Assembly (NCBI GenBank): GCA_045589215.1
Contig: JAZNOQ010000162.1
Coordinates: 1 to 18,487, forward strand
Reading direction: 5' to 3'
Origin: JAZNOQ01 sp045589215
GTDB lineage: Bacteria; Bacillota; Clostridia; Oscillospirales; CAG-272
DNA length: 18,487 bases
Position 1 is the stretch's first letter; every line of letters begins with the position of its first letter. The notes under the pieces were generated by a model that ran no database searches, was not told the DNA's origin, and saw only the letters and a list, made by a program, of their open reading frames with translations. Below, piece by piece: positions 1 to 6,995 of this stretch. The position numbers were made by a program, and so were the translations under genes.

Positions 1-671
1 ACCATATCCGAAACACTCAAGCGTGTAGTCAAAAGGATATGATCGGGAATTGCTTTTTTGACCGCCCGAATACAATCGAGATACAATTTTATACGATTTT
101 CAAATCTCCCGCCGTACCGTCCGTTACGCGCAAACGCAGACAAAAGCTCTTGAAAGAGGTAACCGTGGCAGGATTTCACATCGACACCGTCAAAGCCCGC
201 CTCGACAGCCAACCGCGCCGATTCGGCATAACGCTCGGAAAGTGTGTCGAGATATTCGTCGGTTACGATGTTTTCATCTGTTATAGGTCGTCTTTCTTCA
301 TAAATGGGGTGACGGTAGGCGATCATCGGAACGATGCTCTGTCTGCCCGAATGCGTAAGCTGCAGAACGAATACGGGCTCGATCCCGCACTCCGTCTTTG
401 CGATCTCGCGCATCTCCGAAACCAGGGCCTTGAACGCAGGCAGGTTTTCCCGCGTCAGCATCATCTGTCTCGGATTCGTTCTTCCCTCGGGACAAACGGC
501 GTTCGCCTCAAACCAGATGAGTCCCGCTCCGCTTCTTGCCGCCTTTAAGTACTTTTCCCGTGTCAGCTCGCTCGGACTTCCGTCCTCGTTGCAGTCGCAC
601 CCCTCCATCGGTTGAAGCACGACGCGATTGGGGATATCGTACATCCCCACGTGAATGCTGTTTTTTATCAT
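1..671 (-). CDS. Old Yellow Enzyme-like NADH:flavin oxidoreductase, 3' end cut by window edge
   Basis: I translated the reverse strand from the ATG at 671 and found an unbroken frame of about 223 codons running off the left edge. It reads as the N-terminal half of an FMN-dependent TIM-barrel oxidoreductase of the Old Yellow Enzyme / 2,4-dienoyl-CoA reductase group. Visible signs are an early Q-P-M strand, LTHSGRQS (the family's 'QL.H.GR' strand), and the stretch FDGVDVKSCHGYLFQELL followed by R-x-G-x-YGG-x-FENR, which matches the family's GYL...N-R-x-D-x-YGGS-x-ENR segment. The part that would show any iron-sulfur cluster lies outside the window. The start is supported by AAAGGA about 7 bases upstream and a TATAAT box further up. 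It diverges from an AraC gene and lies beside a glucuronate operon, so a role with sugar-acid or plant phenolic substrates is possible, but the substrate cannot be read. Confidence 0.85.
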   Translation of the reverse strand, partial: MIKNSIHVGMYDIPNRVVLQPMEGCDCNEDGSPSELTREKYLKAARSGAGLIWFEANAVCPEGRTNPRQMMLTRENLPAFKALVSEMREIAKTECGIEPVFVLQLTHSGRQSIVPMIAYRHPIYEERRPITDENIVTDEYLDTLSERYAESARLAVEAGFDGVDVKSCHGYLFQELLSAFARNGRYGGRFENRIKLYLDCIRAVKKAIPDHILLTTRLSVSDM

Positions 672-703
672 AGCTATTCCATCCTTTCAAGTCTTACAGC
701 TAC

Positions 704-732
704 ATTATACCACAAATGAAAGGCAATAAAAA
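704..732 (-). promoter_or_regulatory. Promoter of the flavin oxidoreductase gene
   Basis: On the minus strand a perfect TATAAT lies at 709-704, with a weak -35 (TTTTTA, 732-727) 17 bases upstream. Transcription would start near 697, giving a leader of about 25 bases. The box is preceded by TTTGTGG, which is mirrored on the other strand in front of the araC promoter. Confidence 0.6.
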
Positions 733-741
733 TATTAAATT

Positions 742-772
742 TTGCAAACTTTATTGCTTTTCTTGCAAACTT
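742..772. promoter_or_regulatory. Candidate AraC-type operator, two direct 10-bp repeats
   Basis: The decamer TTGCAAACTT occurs at 742-751 and again at 763-772, exactly 21 bp apart (two helical turns). That is the arrangement AraC-family dimers use on direct half-sites. The repeats bracket the -35 of the araC gene that starts at 811 and lie upstream of the divergent oxidoreductase promoter. Binding by that AraC protein is inferred, not shown. Confidence 0.45.
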
Positions 773-782
773 GTGGTAAAAT
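754..782 (+). promoter_or_regulatory. Promoter of the first araC-type gene
   Basis: TTGCTT (754-759), a 17-base spacer and TAAAAT (777-782) form a reasonable sigma-A-type promoter. The predicted start lies just before the ribosome binding site at about 797-802, so the leader is short. The -35 sits between the two TTGCAAACTT repeats, which suggests autoregulation. Confidence 0.5.
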
Positions 783-810
783 GAAAGAAAAAAAGCGAGG
801 AGATCAAACG

Positions 811-1575
811 ATGTGTGGCTTTCGAACGAGAAAATTCGATTTTGAATATACGGAAAGCAATATCTCCAGCACGGTCTTATGGGAGAGCCACTGCCACGCA
901 CGTTTTGAACTGATCGCGGTGCTTGAAGGAGACATCACCGTTACCCTCGAGGGCAGAGAATATCGCCTCACCGAAGGGCAAACGACGATCATTCCTCCGC
1001 TGTCCTATCACGCGATCACCTCAAACAAAGAGGGGGCTTACCGAAGAATAACAGTGCTGTTCGAGCTTGCGGCGATCCCTTCGGTCCTTCGCGCCAGGTT
1101 TCTGAAAGGCAATGAAAGCATCGCGATCTCCTCCTCCCTTGAAGCGGGGGAGCTGAAGAAGATCTGTGAAAAGGAGGATCCGTCCTTTTACGCCCCTCTC
1201 GCAGATAGCCTGATGATACGTCTGCTGTACGACAACGCCGAGGCGCGGGAGGCACATTCGACCACCGGCACCGATCCATTCGTGCAAAAGGCGATCCTCT
1301 ATATCGACGAGCACCTGCGCGAAAAGATCTCCCTCGATGATCTTGCACGGCATATGTCGAGGTCAAAATCCTCGTTTTGCCACCTGTTTGAAGAAAAAAT
1401 GAAGATCTCCCCGAAGCAGTACATCCTGCAAAAAAAGCTTGCAATTGCCGATAAGCTGATCGGAGAGGGAGCAGCTCCGTCTGCCGCGGCAATGCAGGTG
1501 GGGTACGATAATTACAGCAACTTTTACCGCATCTATAAAAGGCATTTCGGCGTCGGGCCGACCAAAACGAAATAA
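811..1575 (+). CDS. AraC-family transcriptional regulator (cupin + double HTH)
   Basis: A 254-residue regulator with the usual two-part plan. The N-terminal half is a cupin-like sensor fold (HCHARFELIAVLEGDITVTL, then a Gly-rich turn and IIPP near residue 65). The C-terminal ~100 residues form the AraC/XylS DNA-binding domain: ISLDDLARHMSRSKSSFCHLFEEK is the first helix-turn-helix and AAMQVGYDNYSNFYRIYKRHFG the second, ending at the typical G-x-x-P-x-K. I chose the ATG at 811 because GAGGAG lies about 8 bases upstream; an in-frame ATG at 781 overlaps the -10 box and is unlikely. It diverges from the flavin oxidoreductase and converges on the glucuronate operon. It probably responds to a sugar or sugar acid and controls the oxidoreductase, itself, or the operon; the ligand is unknown. 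Confidence 0.9.
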   Translation: MCGFRTRKFDFEYTESNISSTVLWESHCHARFELIAVLEGDITVTLEGREYRLTEGQTTIIPPLSYHAITSNKEGAYRRITVLFELAAIPSVLRARFLKGNESIAISSSLEAGELKKICEKEDPSFYAPLADSLMIRLLYDNAEAREAHSTTGTDPFVQKAILYIDEHLREKISLDDLARHMSRSKSSFCHLFEEKMKISPKQYILQKKLAIADKLIGEGAAPSAAAMQVGYDNYSNFYRIYKRHFGVGPTKTK

Positions 1576-1582
1576 CCGAACA

Positions 1583-1677
1583 GGGGCTGATTCACGTATT
1601 CAGTGAATCAGCCCTCGAACTTGTTTTGACGGCTGAACGCCGTCATTTTGTGCTTTGAAAGCCCAAAAACAACAAGT
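1583..1677 (+). other. Cluster of intergenic hairpins downstream of araC
   Basis: A perfect 12-bp stem (GGGCTGATTCAC 1584-1595 with GTGAATCAGCCC 1603-1614, 7-base loop) has no T tract after it. It is followed by an outer arm pair ACTTGTT (1619-1625) / AACAAGT (1671-1677) enclosing GACGGC-tgaac-GCCGTC (1629-1644) and GCTTT-g-AAAGC. Further right come AAATTTC-ttc-GAAATTT and two terminator-like hairpins. No coding frame is convincing. It may be a structured 3' UTR, a small RNA or a decayed repeat; the first hairpin has a relative at 16461-16493. Confidence 0.45.
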
Positions 1678-1704
1678 GTCGGCGCAAATTTCTTCGAAAT
1701 TTAT

Positions 1705-1733
1705 AAAAAAATCGGCTTTGTTGCCGATTTTTT
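1705..1733. terminator. Bidirectional rho-independent terminator between araC and uxuA
   Basis: Eleven-base arms AAAAAATCGGC and GCCGATTTTTT surround a 6-base loop. The T tract is present on both strands, so it can end the araC transcript (plus) and the four-gene glucuronate operon (minus), whose last stop codon is at 1766-1768. Confidence 0.75.
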
Positions 1734-1735
1734 AT

Positions 1736-1772
1736 GAGGCTAAGCCTAAATGACTCAGCCTCTTTTTATTTG
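1736..1772 (+). terminator. Second terminator for the plus-strand araC transcript
   Basis: GAGGCT (1736-1741) pairs with AGCCTC (1757-1762) and is followed by TTTTTATTTG. The T tract overlaps the stop codon of the convergent uxuA-like gene. The right arm, TGACTCAGCC followed by a T-rich tail, closely resembles the right half of the terminator at 16461-16502. Confidence 0.5.
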
Positions 1773-2710
1773 CACGCGTCGAGAATGCCCTTCAGATATC
1801 CGATCGCAAACAGTCTGCCGAGTGCATCGTAGCCCGCAAACTGCGACTGTTCGCCCGCCATCGTCGGAACGTGGTCGACACGGATCGGAACGTTCACGCC
1901 GTTTTCGATGTAGACCTTCATCAGCCTTGCCATATTAATGTCGCCGTTGTCGTGGAAGGTCTCGCGGAAATGATTCGGTTCTCCCGTCGTGTTTCGGAAG
2001 TGAATGAGATAGATCCTGTCGGCAAATTCCTTGATGGTATCCTCAAGATCCTCGCCCATAATAAAGTAATTTGCCTGACACATCGTGATACCGAGGCTTT
2101 CGCTCTTTACAATACCGTAGACCGCCTTTCGGATGTTCTCGCGCGAGATCATAATACGCTCGACGTCACCGAGACGGGGAACGGGCGGATCGTCGGGGTG
2201 GAGCGCGAGCTTAATGCCGTATTTCTCCGCCTCGGGGACGACTGCCTTTACGAAATACTCGTAATTGCTCCAAAGCTCGTCTCTTGTGATCTTCGCGCCC
2301 GTTGGCTTGAAGTCTGCCATATTGAACTCGGTCACCATCGCACCGCCGCGCTCGGGATAGGTGCTCGACGTGCGGAGCCATCCGATGTGCGCCATAAAGT
2401 TGAAGCAGATCGTGTCGATCCCCATTTTTTGCATGTGCGGGAACATCTTGATCGCCTTTTCGATCGACTCGTCGCGCTTTTCGTCGCCCGCCTTGATGTG
2501 GTCGTGCAGCTCGTTCGGCATCGGCTCGATCGCTACGGGGGCGATCCCGAAATCGGTAAATCTCTTGCAAACGTCCTTCCAATGGGAGAGGTCATCGTAG
2601 TCGAATTTTCCGTCCTCGGGCAGACGAATAAAGCCGTGCTTGACGTCAAGCTGCCGAGCAATATCCCACGTTGCGTCGGGCTGACTTCTGAAATAATCCG
2701 CAAGTATCAT
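1766..2710 (-). CDS. uxuA: Mannonate dehydratase-like TIM-barrel protein (UxuA family, short form)
   Basis: Likely dehydrates D-mannonate to 2-keto-3-deoxy-D-gluconate in the cytoplasm, the last uronate-specific step encoded here. At 314 residues it is shorter than well-known UxuA proteins (about 360-390). The key features are present: ALHPDDPP at 169-176, CQANYF at 211-216, LIHFRN at 235-240, FHDNGDINM at 252-260 and RVDHVPTMAGE at 277-287. H171, C211, H237 and D279 fit the His/Cys/His/Asp metal set known for the family. It starts 3 bases after the stop of the SDR gene, with only a weak GCGGGG site about 8 bases upstream, so translational coupling is likely. It is the last gene of the GH115-uxaC-SDR operon. 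Because of its divergent N-terminus it could act on a related aldonate, but the neighbours make mannonate the best guess. Confidence 0.82.
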   Translation of the reverse strand: MILADYFRSQPDATWDIARQLDVKHGFIRLPEDGKFDYDDLSHWKDVCKRFTDFGIAPVAIEPMPNELHDHIKAGDEKRDESIEKAIKMFPHMQKMGIDTICFNFMAHIGWLRTSSTYPERGGAMVTEFNMADFKPTGAKITRDELWSNYEYFVKAVVPEAEKYGIKLALHPDDPPVPRLGDVERIMISRENIRKAVYGIVKSESLGITMCQANYFIMGEDLEDTIKEFADRIYLIHFRNTTGEPNHFRETFHDNGDINMARLMKVYIENGVNVPIRVDHVPTMAGEQSQFAGYDALGRLFAIGYLKGILDACK

Positions 2711-2713
2711 CGA

Positions 2714-3562
2714 TCATACCCCGCTGAGCGTGAGGAAGCCGCCGTCGACGGGGACGGTGATACCCGTAACGAAGCCCGATGCCTCGTCATTCAGAAGCCA
2801 CTTCACACAGCCCGTGAGGTCGCTCGCAACGCCAAAGCGCCCCATCGGCGTGTGTCCGATGACCTGCTCACCTCTCTTCGTAAGACCGTCCTCGACCGTT
2901 CCGAGATAGTTCTTGCTTCTCTCATTGACCATAAATCCGGGCGCGATCGCATTGATGCGAACGTTTGCAGGTGCATAATACGCCGCGAAGGACTGCGTCA
3001 GATTTGATACCGCCGCTTTACTCATAGCGTAGGCAAAGCAACGGGTCAGCGGGCAGTAGGTATTCATGGATGCAAAATTGATGACCGATCCGCCTCCCTT
3101 TCTGATCATATGCTTTGCAAAGATCATCGTAGGAATGACGGTACCCATCGTATTGATCTTCAGGACACCTTCAAATGCCTCCATATCGATATTGTAAAGC
3201 CCGCGCTCTCCCTCGGGAAGCTCACCCGTCATCTCGCGGGGATCGAATTTCGTGATGCTGGGCATCGCCTTCACGTTATTACCTCCCGCGCCGTTGATGA
3301 GATAATCACAGCCTCCCGCCAATTCCACGATCTTTCCGAGTCCGGAGACCGATGCTTCATCGGTCACGTCACAGGCATAGATCTCTGCGGGAGTGCCGCC
3401 GAGCTCCTTGATCCTTTCCGCGGTCTTAACAAGTTTTTCTTCGGTCCTGCCGACCAGATATACGCGAACGCCCTCAAGGGCAAGCTGAATGGCGATCTCG
3501 GAGCAGAGCGTTCCGCCTGCACCCGTAACCACCGCGATCTTGTTTTCGAATACGTTACCCAT
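2714..3562 (-). CDS. SDR-family D-fructuronate reductase (D-mannonate oxidoreductase, Bacillus YjmF/UxuB type)
   Basis: A 282-residue classical short-chain dehydrogenase/reductase. It has the nucleotide-binding glycine motif T13-G-A-G-G-T-L, NGAGG at 90-94, catalytic S165, and Y178-x-x-x-K182 (YAMSK). The C-terminus has NAIAPGF and the usual VDGG strand near 272-275. Known relatives beside uxaC and uxuA in Bacillota interconvert D-fructuronate and D-mannonate with NAD(H); this replaces the longer polyol-dehydrogenase-type UxuB of enterobacteria. The ATG at 3562 has AAAGGAGAA about 5 bases upstream. It lies 24 bases after the uxaC stop and 3 bases before uxuA. Gluconate 5-dehydrogenase-like activity is the main alternative; the operon favours fructuronate. 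Confidence 0.85.
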   Translation of the reverse strand: MGNVFENKIAVVTGAGGTLCSEIAIQLALEGVRVYLVGRTEEKLVKTAERIKELGGTPAEIYACDVTDEASVSGLGKIVELAGGCDYLINGAGGNNVKAMPSITKFDPREMTGELPEGERGLYNIDMEAFEGVLKINTMGTVIPTMIFAKHMIRKGGGSVINFASMNTYCPLTRCFAYAMSKAAVSNLTQSFAAYYAPANVRINAIAPGFMVNERSKNYLGTVEDGLTKRGEQVIGHTPMGRFGVASDLTGCVKWLLNDEASGFVTGITVPVDGGFLTLSGV

Positions 3563-3586
3563 AACCGTTCTCCTTTATTTTAAAAT

Positions 3587-4873
3587 TTATTTTAAAACCT
3601 TTCTTTTTGCATTTTCATAGCTGATCCGACGCACAATATCCCCCTGCATTTCGAACGAAAGCCCGAGGTCTCCGCTCGTGTTCCTTCGATCGACGTAGGA
3701 GCAGAGGATGCGACGGAAATAATCGTGACGTACAAAGGATAGGATACTGCGGGAATCGGTCGTCATACCGATGAACTGCGACAGCACGCCGAAGGAGGCG
3801 ATCGCGTTCAGCGTGTTCTCGATCCCCATTGCGTGGTCACACCACCACCAAGCAGGACCGAGCTGTACCTTTGACGGCGTTCCGTTTTCCGAAAACGAGC
3901 CCTGCATCACGGCAAGGGGTGCCTGATCGCTCATGTTCAGAGGGAAAAGCACCGTATCGGGAAGCCCTCCACATTCCTCCATCGCGTTCAGAAGATCGCA
4001 GACCGACGAGGTGTCAAAGCCTCCGCCCACCGCGGCGTATCCGCCCGCAGGTCCTGCCACACGGGCAAGACGCGTGCTGGTCCTTCTCTTTGCATCCATA
4101 TGCAGGAGAAGCGTCCATCCGCGTTTTGCGTATTCGACCCCGAGGCGCGTCAAGATCTCAGTCTTTTTGCCATCCGCGTCACATTCAAAAAACCCGGCGT
4201 CAAGTGAGTGGTCTGCAATGCGGCAGCCCGCCGCGGAGAATTGGTCGAGCAGGAGTCCCACCGCCTTGATATAGGAGTCAAGCTCCGTGACCTCGACCCC
4301 CGTTCTTCGGGACAGCTCCTCCTTTATCTCCTTCGTGGGAGCAAGCAGATTGTCGCCGCGAAGGGAAGGAGCCACACTTTTGCCGTTAAAGGAAGTCAGA
4401 TCGTCAAAGAGCGCGGCGACGGGGGACTGATACTCGATCCCGAAGCGCGCGAGGATCGCGTTGTTCGAAAACTCACGCGACGCAAGCATTTCACCACACT
4501 TGTCGTAAACATATCGTGCGTTATCCCTCGTCAGGATCGTATCGATCCCGAATATCTGCGAAAGCTCCATACGCGCCCAATCGTACACAGGGTTTCCCGC
4601 GAGAAGAGGGAAGATCTCGCAGAACCTCTCGAATTTTTCATACGGTGCGGCGTCGCCCGTGATAAAATGCTCGTCAATTCCGCAAATACGCATCAAGCGG
4701 TGCTTATAGGGATCGCACGCAAGCCACAGCTCGTACAGATTTTCAAACCTTTTGTCACACGCAATGTCGGAAACCGACAGATGGTTATGAAAATCGATGA
4801 TGGGGAGGGGCTTCGCGTATTCAAGATAAAGCCGCTCGGCTTCCTTCGTTTTCAGCAAAAAATTACTCTTCAT
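3587..4873 (-). CDS. uxaC: Glucuronate isomerase (uronate isomerase)
   Basis: Isomerises D-glucuronate to D-fructuronate (and galacturonate to tagaturonate) in the cytoplasm. The 428-residue frame carries uronate-isomerase hallmarks: PIIDFHNHLS near the N-terminus (the metal-binding H-x-H of this amidohydrolase-fold family), NLYELWLACDPYKHRLMR, and the C-terminal stretch FGVLSQFIGMTTDSRSILSF followed by RHDYFRRILC. It is somewhat shorter than typical UxaC (about 465). I chose the ATG at 4873, with GGAG 10 bases upstream, over the in-frame TTG at 4879. The start overlaps the end of the GH115 gene by 11 bases, so the two are co-translated. It is the second gene of the operon, directly using the product the glucuronidase would release. 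Confidence 0.95.
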   Translation of the reverse strand: MKSNFLLKTKEAERLYLEYAKPLPIIDFHNHLSVSDIACDKRFENLYELWLACDPYKHRLMRICGIDEHFITGDAAPYEKFERFCEIFPLLAGNPVYDWARMELSQIFGIDTILTRDNARYVYDKCGEMLASREFSNNAILARFGIEYQSPVAALFDDLTSFNGKSVAPSLRGDNLLAPTKEIKEELSRRTGVEVTELDSYIKAVGLLLDQFSAAGCRIADHSLDAGFFECDADGKKTEILTRLGVEYAKRGWTLLLHMDAKRRTSTRLARVAGPAGGYAAVGGGFDTSSVCDLLNAMEECGGLPDTVLFPLNMSDQAPLAVMQGSFSENGTPSKVQLGPAWWWCDHAMGIENTLNAIASFGVLSQFIGMTTDSRSILSFVRHDYFRRILCSYVDRRNTSGDLGLSFEMQGDIVRRISYENAKRKVLK

Positions 4874-6830
4874 TTGCAACTCGCTCCGTTACGGATTTTG
4901 TCATTTTCAGCATTTTGGGGAAATCGAGCTTCTTGTCGCCTCTGTGCCAATTCTCCCATTCGCCGATCTCAAGGATCTTGCGGTCCTCGAGGATCGCTTC
5001 GATACACGTAGCACCGTGTGCGCCCGCACGAACGCGAACGTTCTTCGGAAGCACTGCGTCGGTCAGCTCGATGCAGTCCGCACACCACTCGTAGAGCTTC
5101 TGCATATAGTAGATCTGTTGCTTTAAGAACTGCCTGAAATAGGTCTGCTTCTGCCCTCTAAGGCGTGCATCCATCTTTTCTGCCTTTTCGTAAAGTGCCG
5201 CATATTTTACTGCGCTCTCCTTGAAGCGCCGAAGCGTTTCAGCATCCGGAGGAGGAAGCTTGGAGTACGGCTTTCCCTTCAAAACAGCTTTTCCGAAATA
5301 CGCTAACTGTCCGTCGCCTCCGACGGTACGGGTGAAGGGCAAGGAATCAAATTCGCGGTATGCAAAGCTCCACATCATAGCACCTCGCTTCGAGCCCTCA
5401 TCGCCGAGATCTGCCAGGGCGCTGTAATATTCCTGCCTCAGCGCGTTGACTTCTTCGCCCATATCACCGAAAAGCTCGCGGTCAAGCTTCAAAAGCTCCG
5501 CGTCAGCGTCGAAATCAAGCGGAGAACGCATAATTCTCGCATTCAGGATCGCGGAAATATGGAGCGGACGCACGTTCGAAATGTTGAGGATCGAATAGTA
5601 AAGATTGTCGAGCTTTTTCGCGTCGTGGTAGCAATATGCCATTTTTTTTGGCTCACAGCCTTCTGCAAAGTGCGGGCCGATGTGTTGGAATGCCACGTGA
5701 TAGTAGATGCCGTATTTGCGATCCTCTTCGTGGGGAACGGTGTAGAAATCGGTTCCGAACATCTGGTCGGGACCGTGATCCGCAAAGATCGCGATCGTTC
5801 CCTTCGGCAGCGTCAGATACCCCTTACTGTAAAGCTCAGAGCCCTCGTTCCAAAGCGTTGACGTACTGTAAAAGTCATCCGTTCCCATAACTTCTTTTAC
5901 GATCTCGTATTGTGTTCTGATCGCATCCGTGATGATGCCGCCGCGCGCCTCCATCGAAACGGGAACGCTCGGATCTGCTGCCCATACCGCCTGATCTGCC
6001 TTTCCGCGAAGTCCGAACTGCCAGATCAATCTATCGTTGTACTTCGACCATATCTTTGCATAGTAGCGCCAGATCTCCTCCATACGTGCGCGGTTGGTGA
6101 TGAAGGATACCGTTTCGTCCTCGCGACCGTGCGCCTTCATATAATTGTCAGCAGTGAAATAGGAAACACCCATCGTCTCGATGTGGTGCTGCGTAATGAA
6201 CATTCCGCGTCTGTATACAGCCTTCACGAGCACTTCCTCGTCGGGGTTGTCGATGTCAAGGAAGGATGCAGGGATCATCATATTGATCTCAAGACGCAGA
6301 GCCGTTTCGATTAGCATATCGAGAACGCTTTCATCCGCTACGTTCTGATAAAAGCGATAGTCGATGTGACGGTGTCCTCCGCTGAGCTTATAGTCGCACA
6401 AAAGGTCCTCATCGTTTAGGAACCAGCCGCGGAACCGAACGGTATGTTCTCCCGAGTAAAAGCTCTGCTCCTCAAGCGTCAGGCGTTCTACCGTCTCAGG
6501 GAAGAGATCGGTGAGCCTGTAAACGGGCGAGATGCCGAGGCATTTCGTCGCGAAGGCATAAATGCCGAATATCGTTCCGAGCATATCTGCACCCACGATC
6601 GTCACGCGGTCTGCCTCCACAGACACCGTGTAGGTTTCAAACGCTCCCTCTCCCGAGGTCTTTACGAATATACCTCTTTCTTCACCACCCTCGACGATGT
6701 CAAAGCCGCAGGACCTGCCCGAAAGACGGCGCAAATTGCCCTGCAGATCCTCGGCGGCGAGACGGATCGCCTCGTCTGCACCGGGTTCAAGAACGATCGA
6801 GGTATCACATTGCTTACTAAAAAGATTCAT
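4863..6830 (-). CDS. GH115-type alpha-glucuronidase, short and apparently cytoplasmic
   Basis: Family GH115 enzymes remove glucuronate or 4-O-methylglucuronate from xylan side chains. The 655-residue protein shows an N-terminal alpha/beta domain (residues about 10-120), then VRFRGWFLNDEDLL (the R-G-x-x-x-NDED signature at the barrel entrance), WQFGLRGKADQAVW, and DRKYGIYYHVAF, all in the expected order. Known GH115 enzymes usually exceed 800 residues and have a C-terminal beta-sandwich plus a signal peptide; this one has neither, so it probably acts on imported glucurono-oligosaccharides. I chose the ATG at 6830: the upstream in-frame ATG at 6887 lies before the predicted promoter -10. AGGAGG at 6851-6846 is 15 bases away, an unusually long gap. 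It is the first gene of the four-gene operon. Substrate specificity is inferred from the family and neighbours. Confidence 0.85.
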   Translation of the reverse strand: MNLFSKQCDTSIVLEPGADEAIRLAAEDLQGNLRRLSGRSCGFDIVEGGEERGIFVKTSGEGAFETYTVSVEADRVTIVGADMLGTIFGIYAFATKCLGISPVYRLTDLFPETVERLTLEEQSFYSGEHTVRFRGWFLNDEDLLCDYKLSGGHRHIDYRFYQNVADESVLDMLIETALRLEINMMIPASFLDIDNPDEEVLVKAVYRRGMFITQHHIETMGVSYFTADNYMKAHGREDETVSFITNRARMEEIWRYYAKIWSKYNDRLIWQFGLRGKADQAVWAADPSVPVSMEARGGIITDAIRTQYEIVKEVMGTDDFYSTSTLWNEGSELYSKGYLTLPKGTIAIFADHGPDQMFGTDFYTVPHEEDRKYGIYYHVAFQHIGPHFAEGCEPKKMAYCYHDAKKLDNLYYSILNISNVRPLHISAILNARIMRSPLDFDADAELLKLDRELFGDMGEEVNALRQEYYSALADLGDEGSKRGAMMWSFAYREFDSLPFTRTVGGDGQLAYFGKAVLKGKPYSKLPPPDAETLRRFKESAVKYAALYEKAEKMDARLRGQKQTYFRQFLKQQIYYMQKLYEWCADCIELTDAVLPKNVRVRAGAHGATCIEAILEDRKILEIGEWENWHRGDKKLDFPKMLKMTKSVTERVANEE

Positions 6831-6849
6831 AATGAATGAAAGAAACCTC

Positions 6850-6869
6850 CTGTGTATTTCTGTGTAAAT
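6850..6869 (-). promoter_or_regulatory. Tandem 10-bp direct repeat at the GH115 operon transcription start
   Basis: On the minus strand ATTTACACAG and AAATACACAG lie back to back, immediately after the -10 box and ending at the AGGAGG ribosome binding site. The 10-bp phase places both on one helix face over the predicted start. It could be a repressor site or a chance repeat. Confidence 0.3.
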
Positions 6870-6870
6870 A

Positions 6871-6900
6871 ATTATAACACGAAACAACCGGGAAAAACAA
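6871..6900 (-). promoter_or_regulatory. Promoter of the GH115-uxaC-SDR-uxuA operon
   Basis: A perfect TATAAT (6876-6871) with a weak -35 TTGTTT (6900-6895), 18 bases apart. The poor -35 fits a promoter that needs an activator, and imperfect direct repeats lie just upstream (6902-6939). The next gene upstream is divergent, so this is the only apparent promoter for the operon. Confidence 0.6.
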
Positions 6901-6901
6901 G

Positions 6902-6939
6902 AGCAGATATGATAAATTTTAGCACGATTCGATCATTTT
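6902..6939. promoter_or_regulatory. Candidate AraC-type operator between divergent promoters
   Basis: Two imperfect direct repeats follow one another: AGCA-GATATGATAAATTTT (6902-6920) and AGCAC-GATTCGATCATTTT (6921-6939). Shared elements are AGCA, GAT-x-x-GAT and a T run, about 20 bp apart. They sit directly upstream of both the operon's weak -35 and the araC -35 at 6944, the position expected for an AraC-family activator. Confidence 0.4.
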
Positions 6940-6943
6940 GGGA

Positions 6944-6972
6944 TTGACAAAAGAGCTTTTGCAATGTAAAAT
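6944..6972 (+). promoter_or_regulatory. Promoter of the second araC-type gene
   Basis: Consensus TTGACA (6944-6949), 17-base spacer, TAAAAT (6967-6972). Transcription would start near 6979, leaving a leader of under 20 bases that is almost only the ribosome binding site (GAGGGGGTG). Confidence 0.8.
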
Positions 6973-6995
6973 ATCCTTGCAGAGGGGGTGAAAAA

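Noticed and set aside
1871..3007. Plus-strand open frame of 378 codons
   Set aside because: It lies antisense to the well-supported uxuA-like and SDR genes, its translation matches no family I know, and it lacks a good ribosome binding site.
4208..5011. Plus-strand open frame of 267 codons
   Set aside because: It is antisense across the end of the GH115 gene and most of uxaC, both firmly identified.
6831..6887. Upstream in-frame ATG start for the GH115 gene (6887)
   Set aside because: It would place the start before the TATAAT box at 6876-6871, and no ribosome binding site precedes it.
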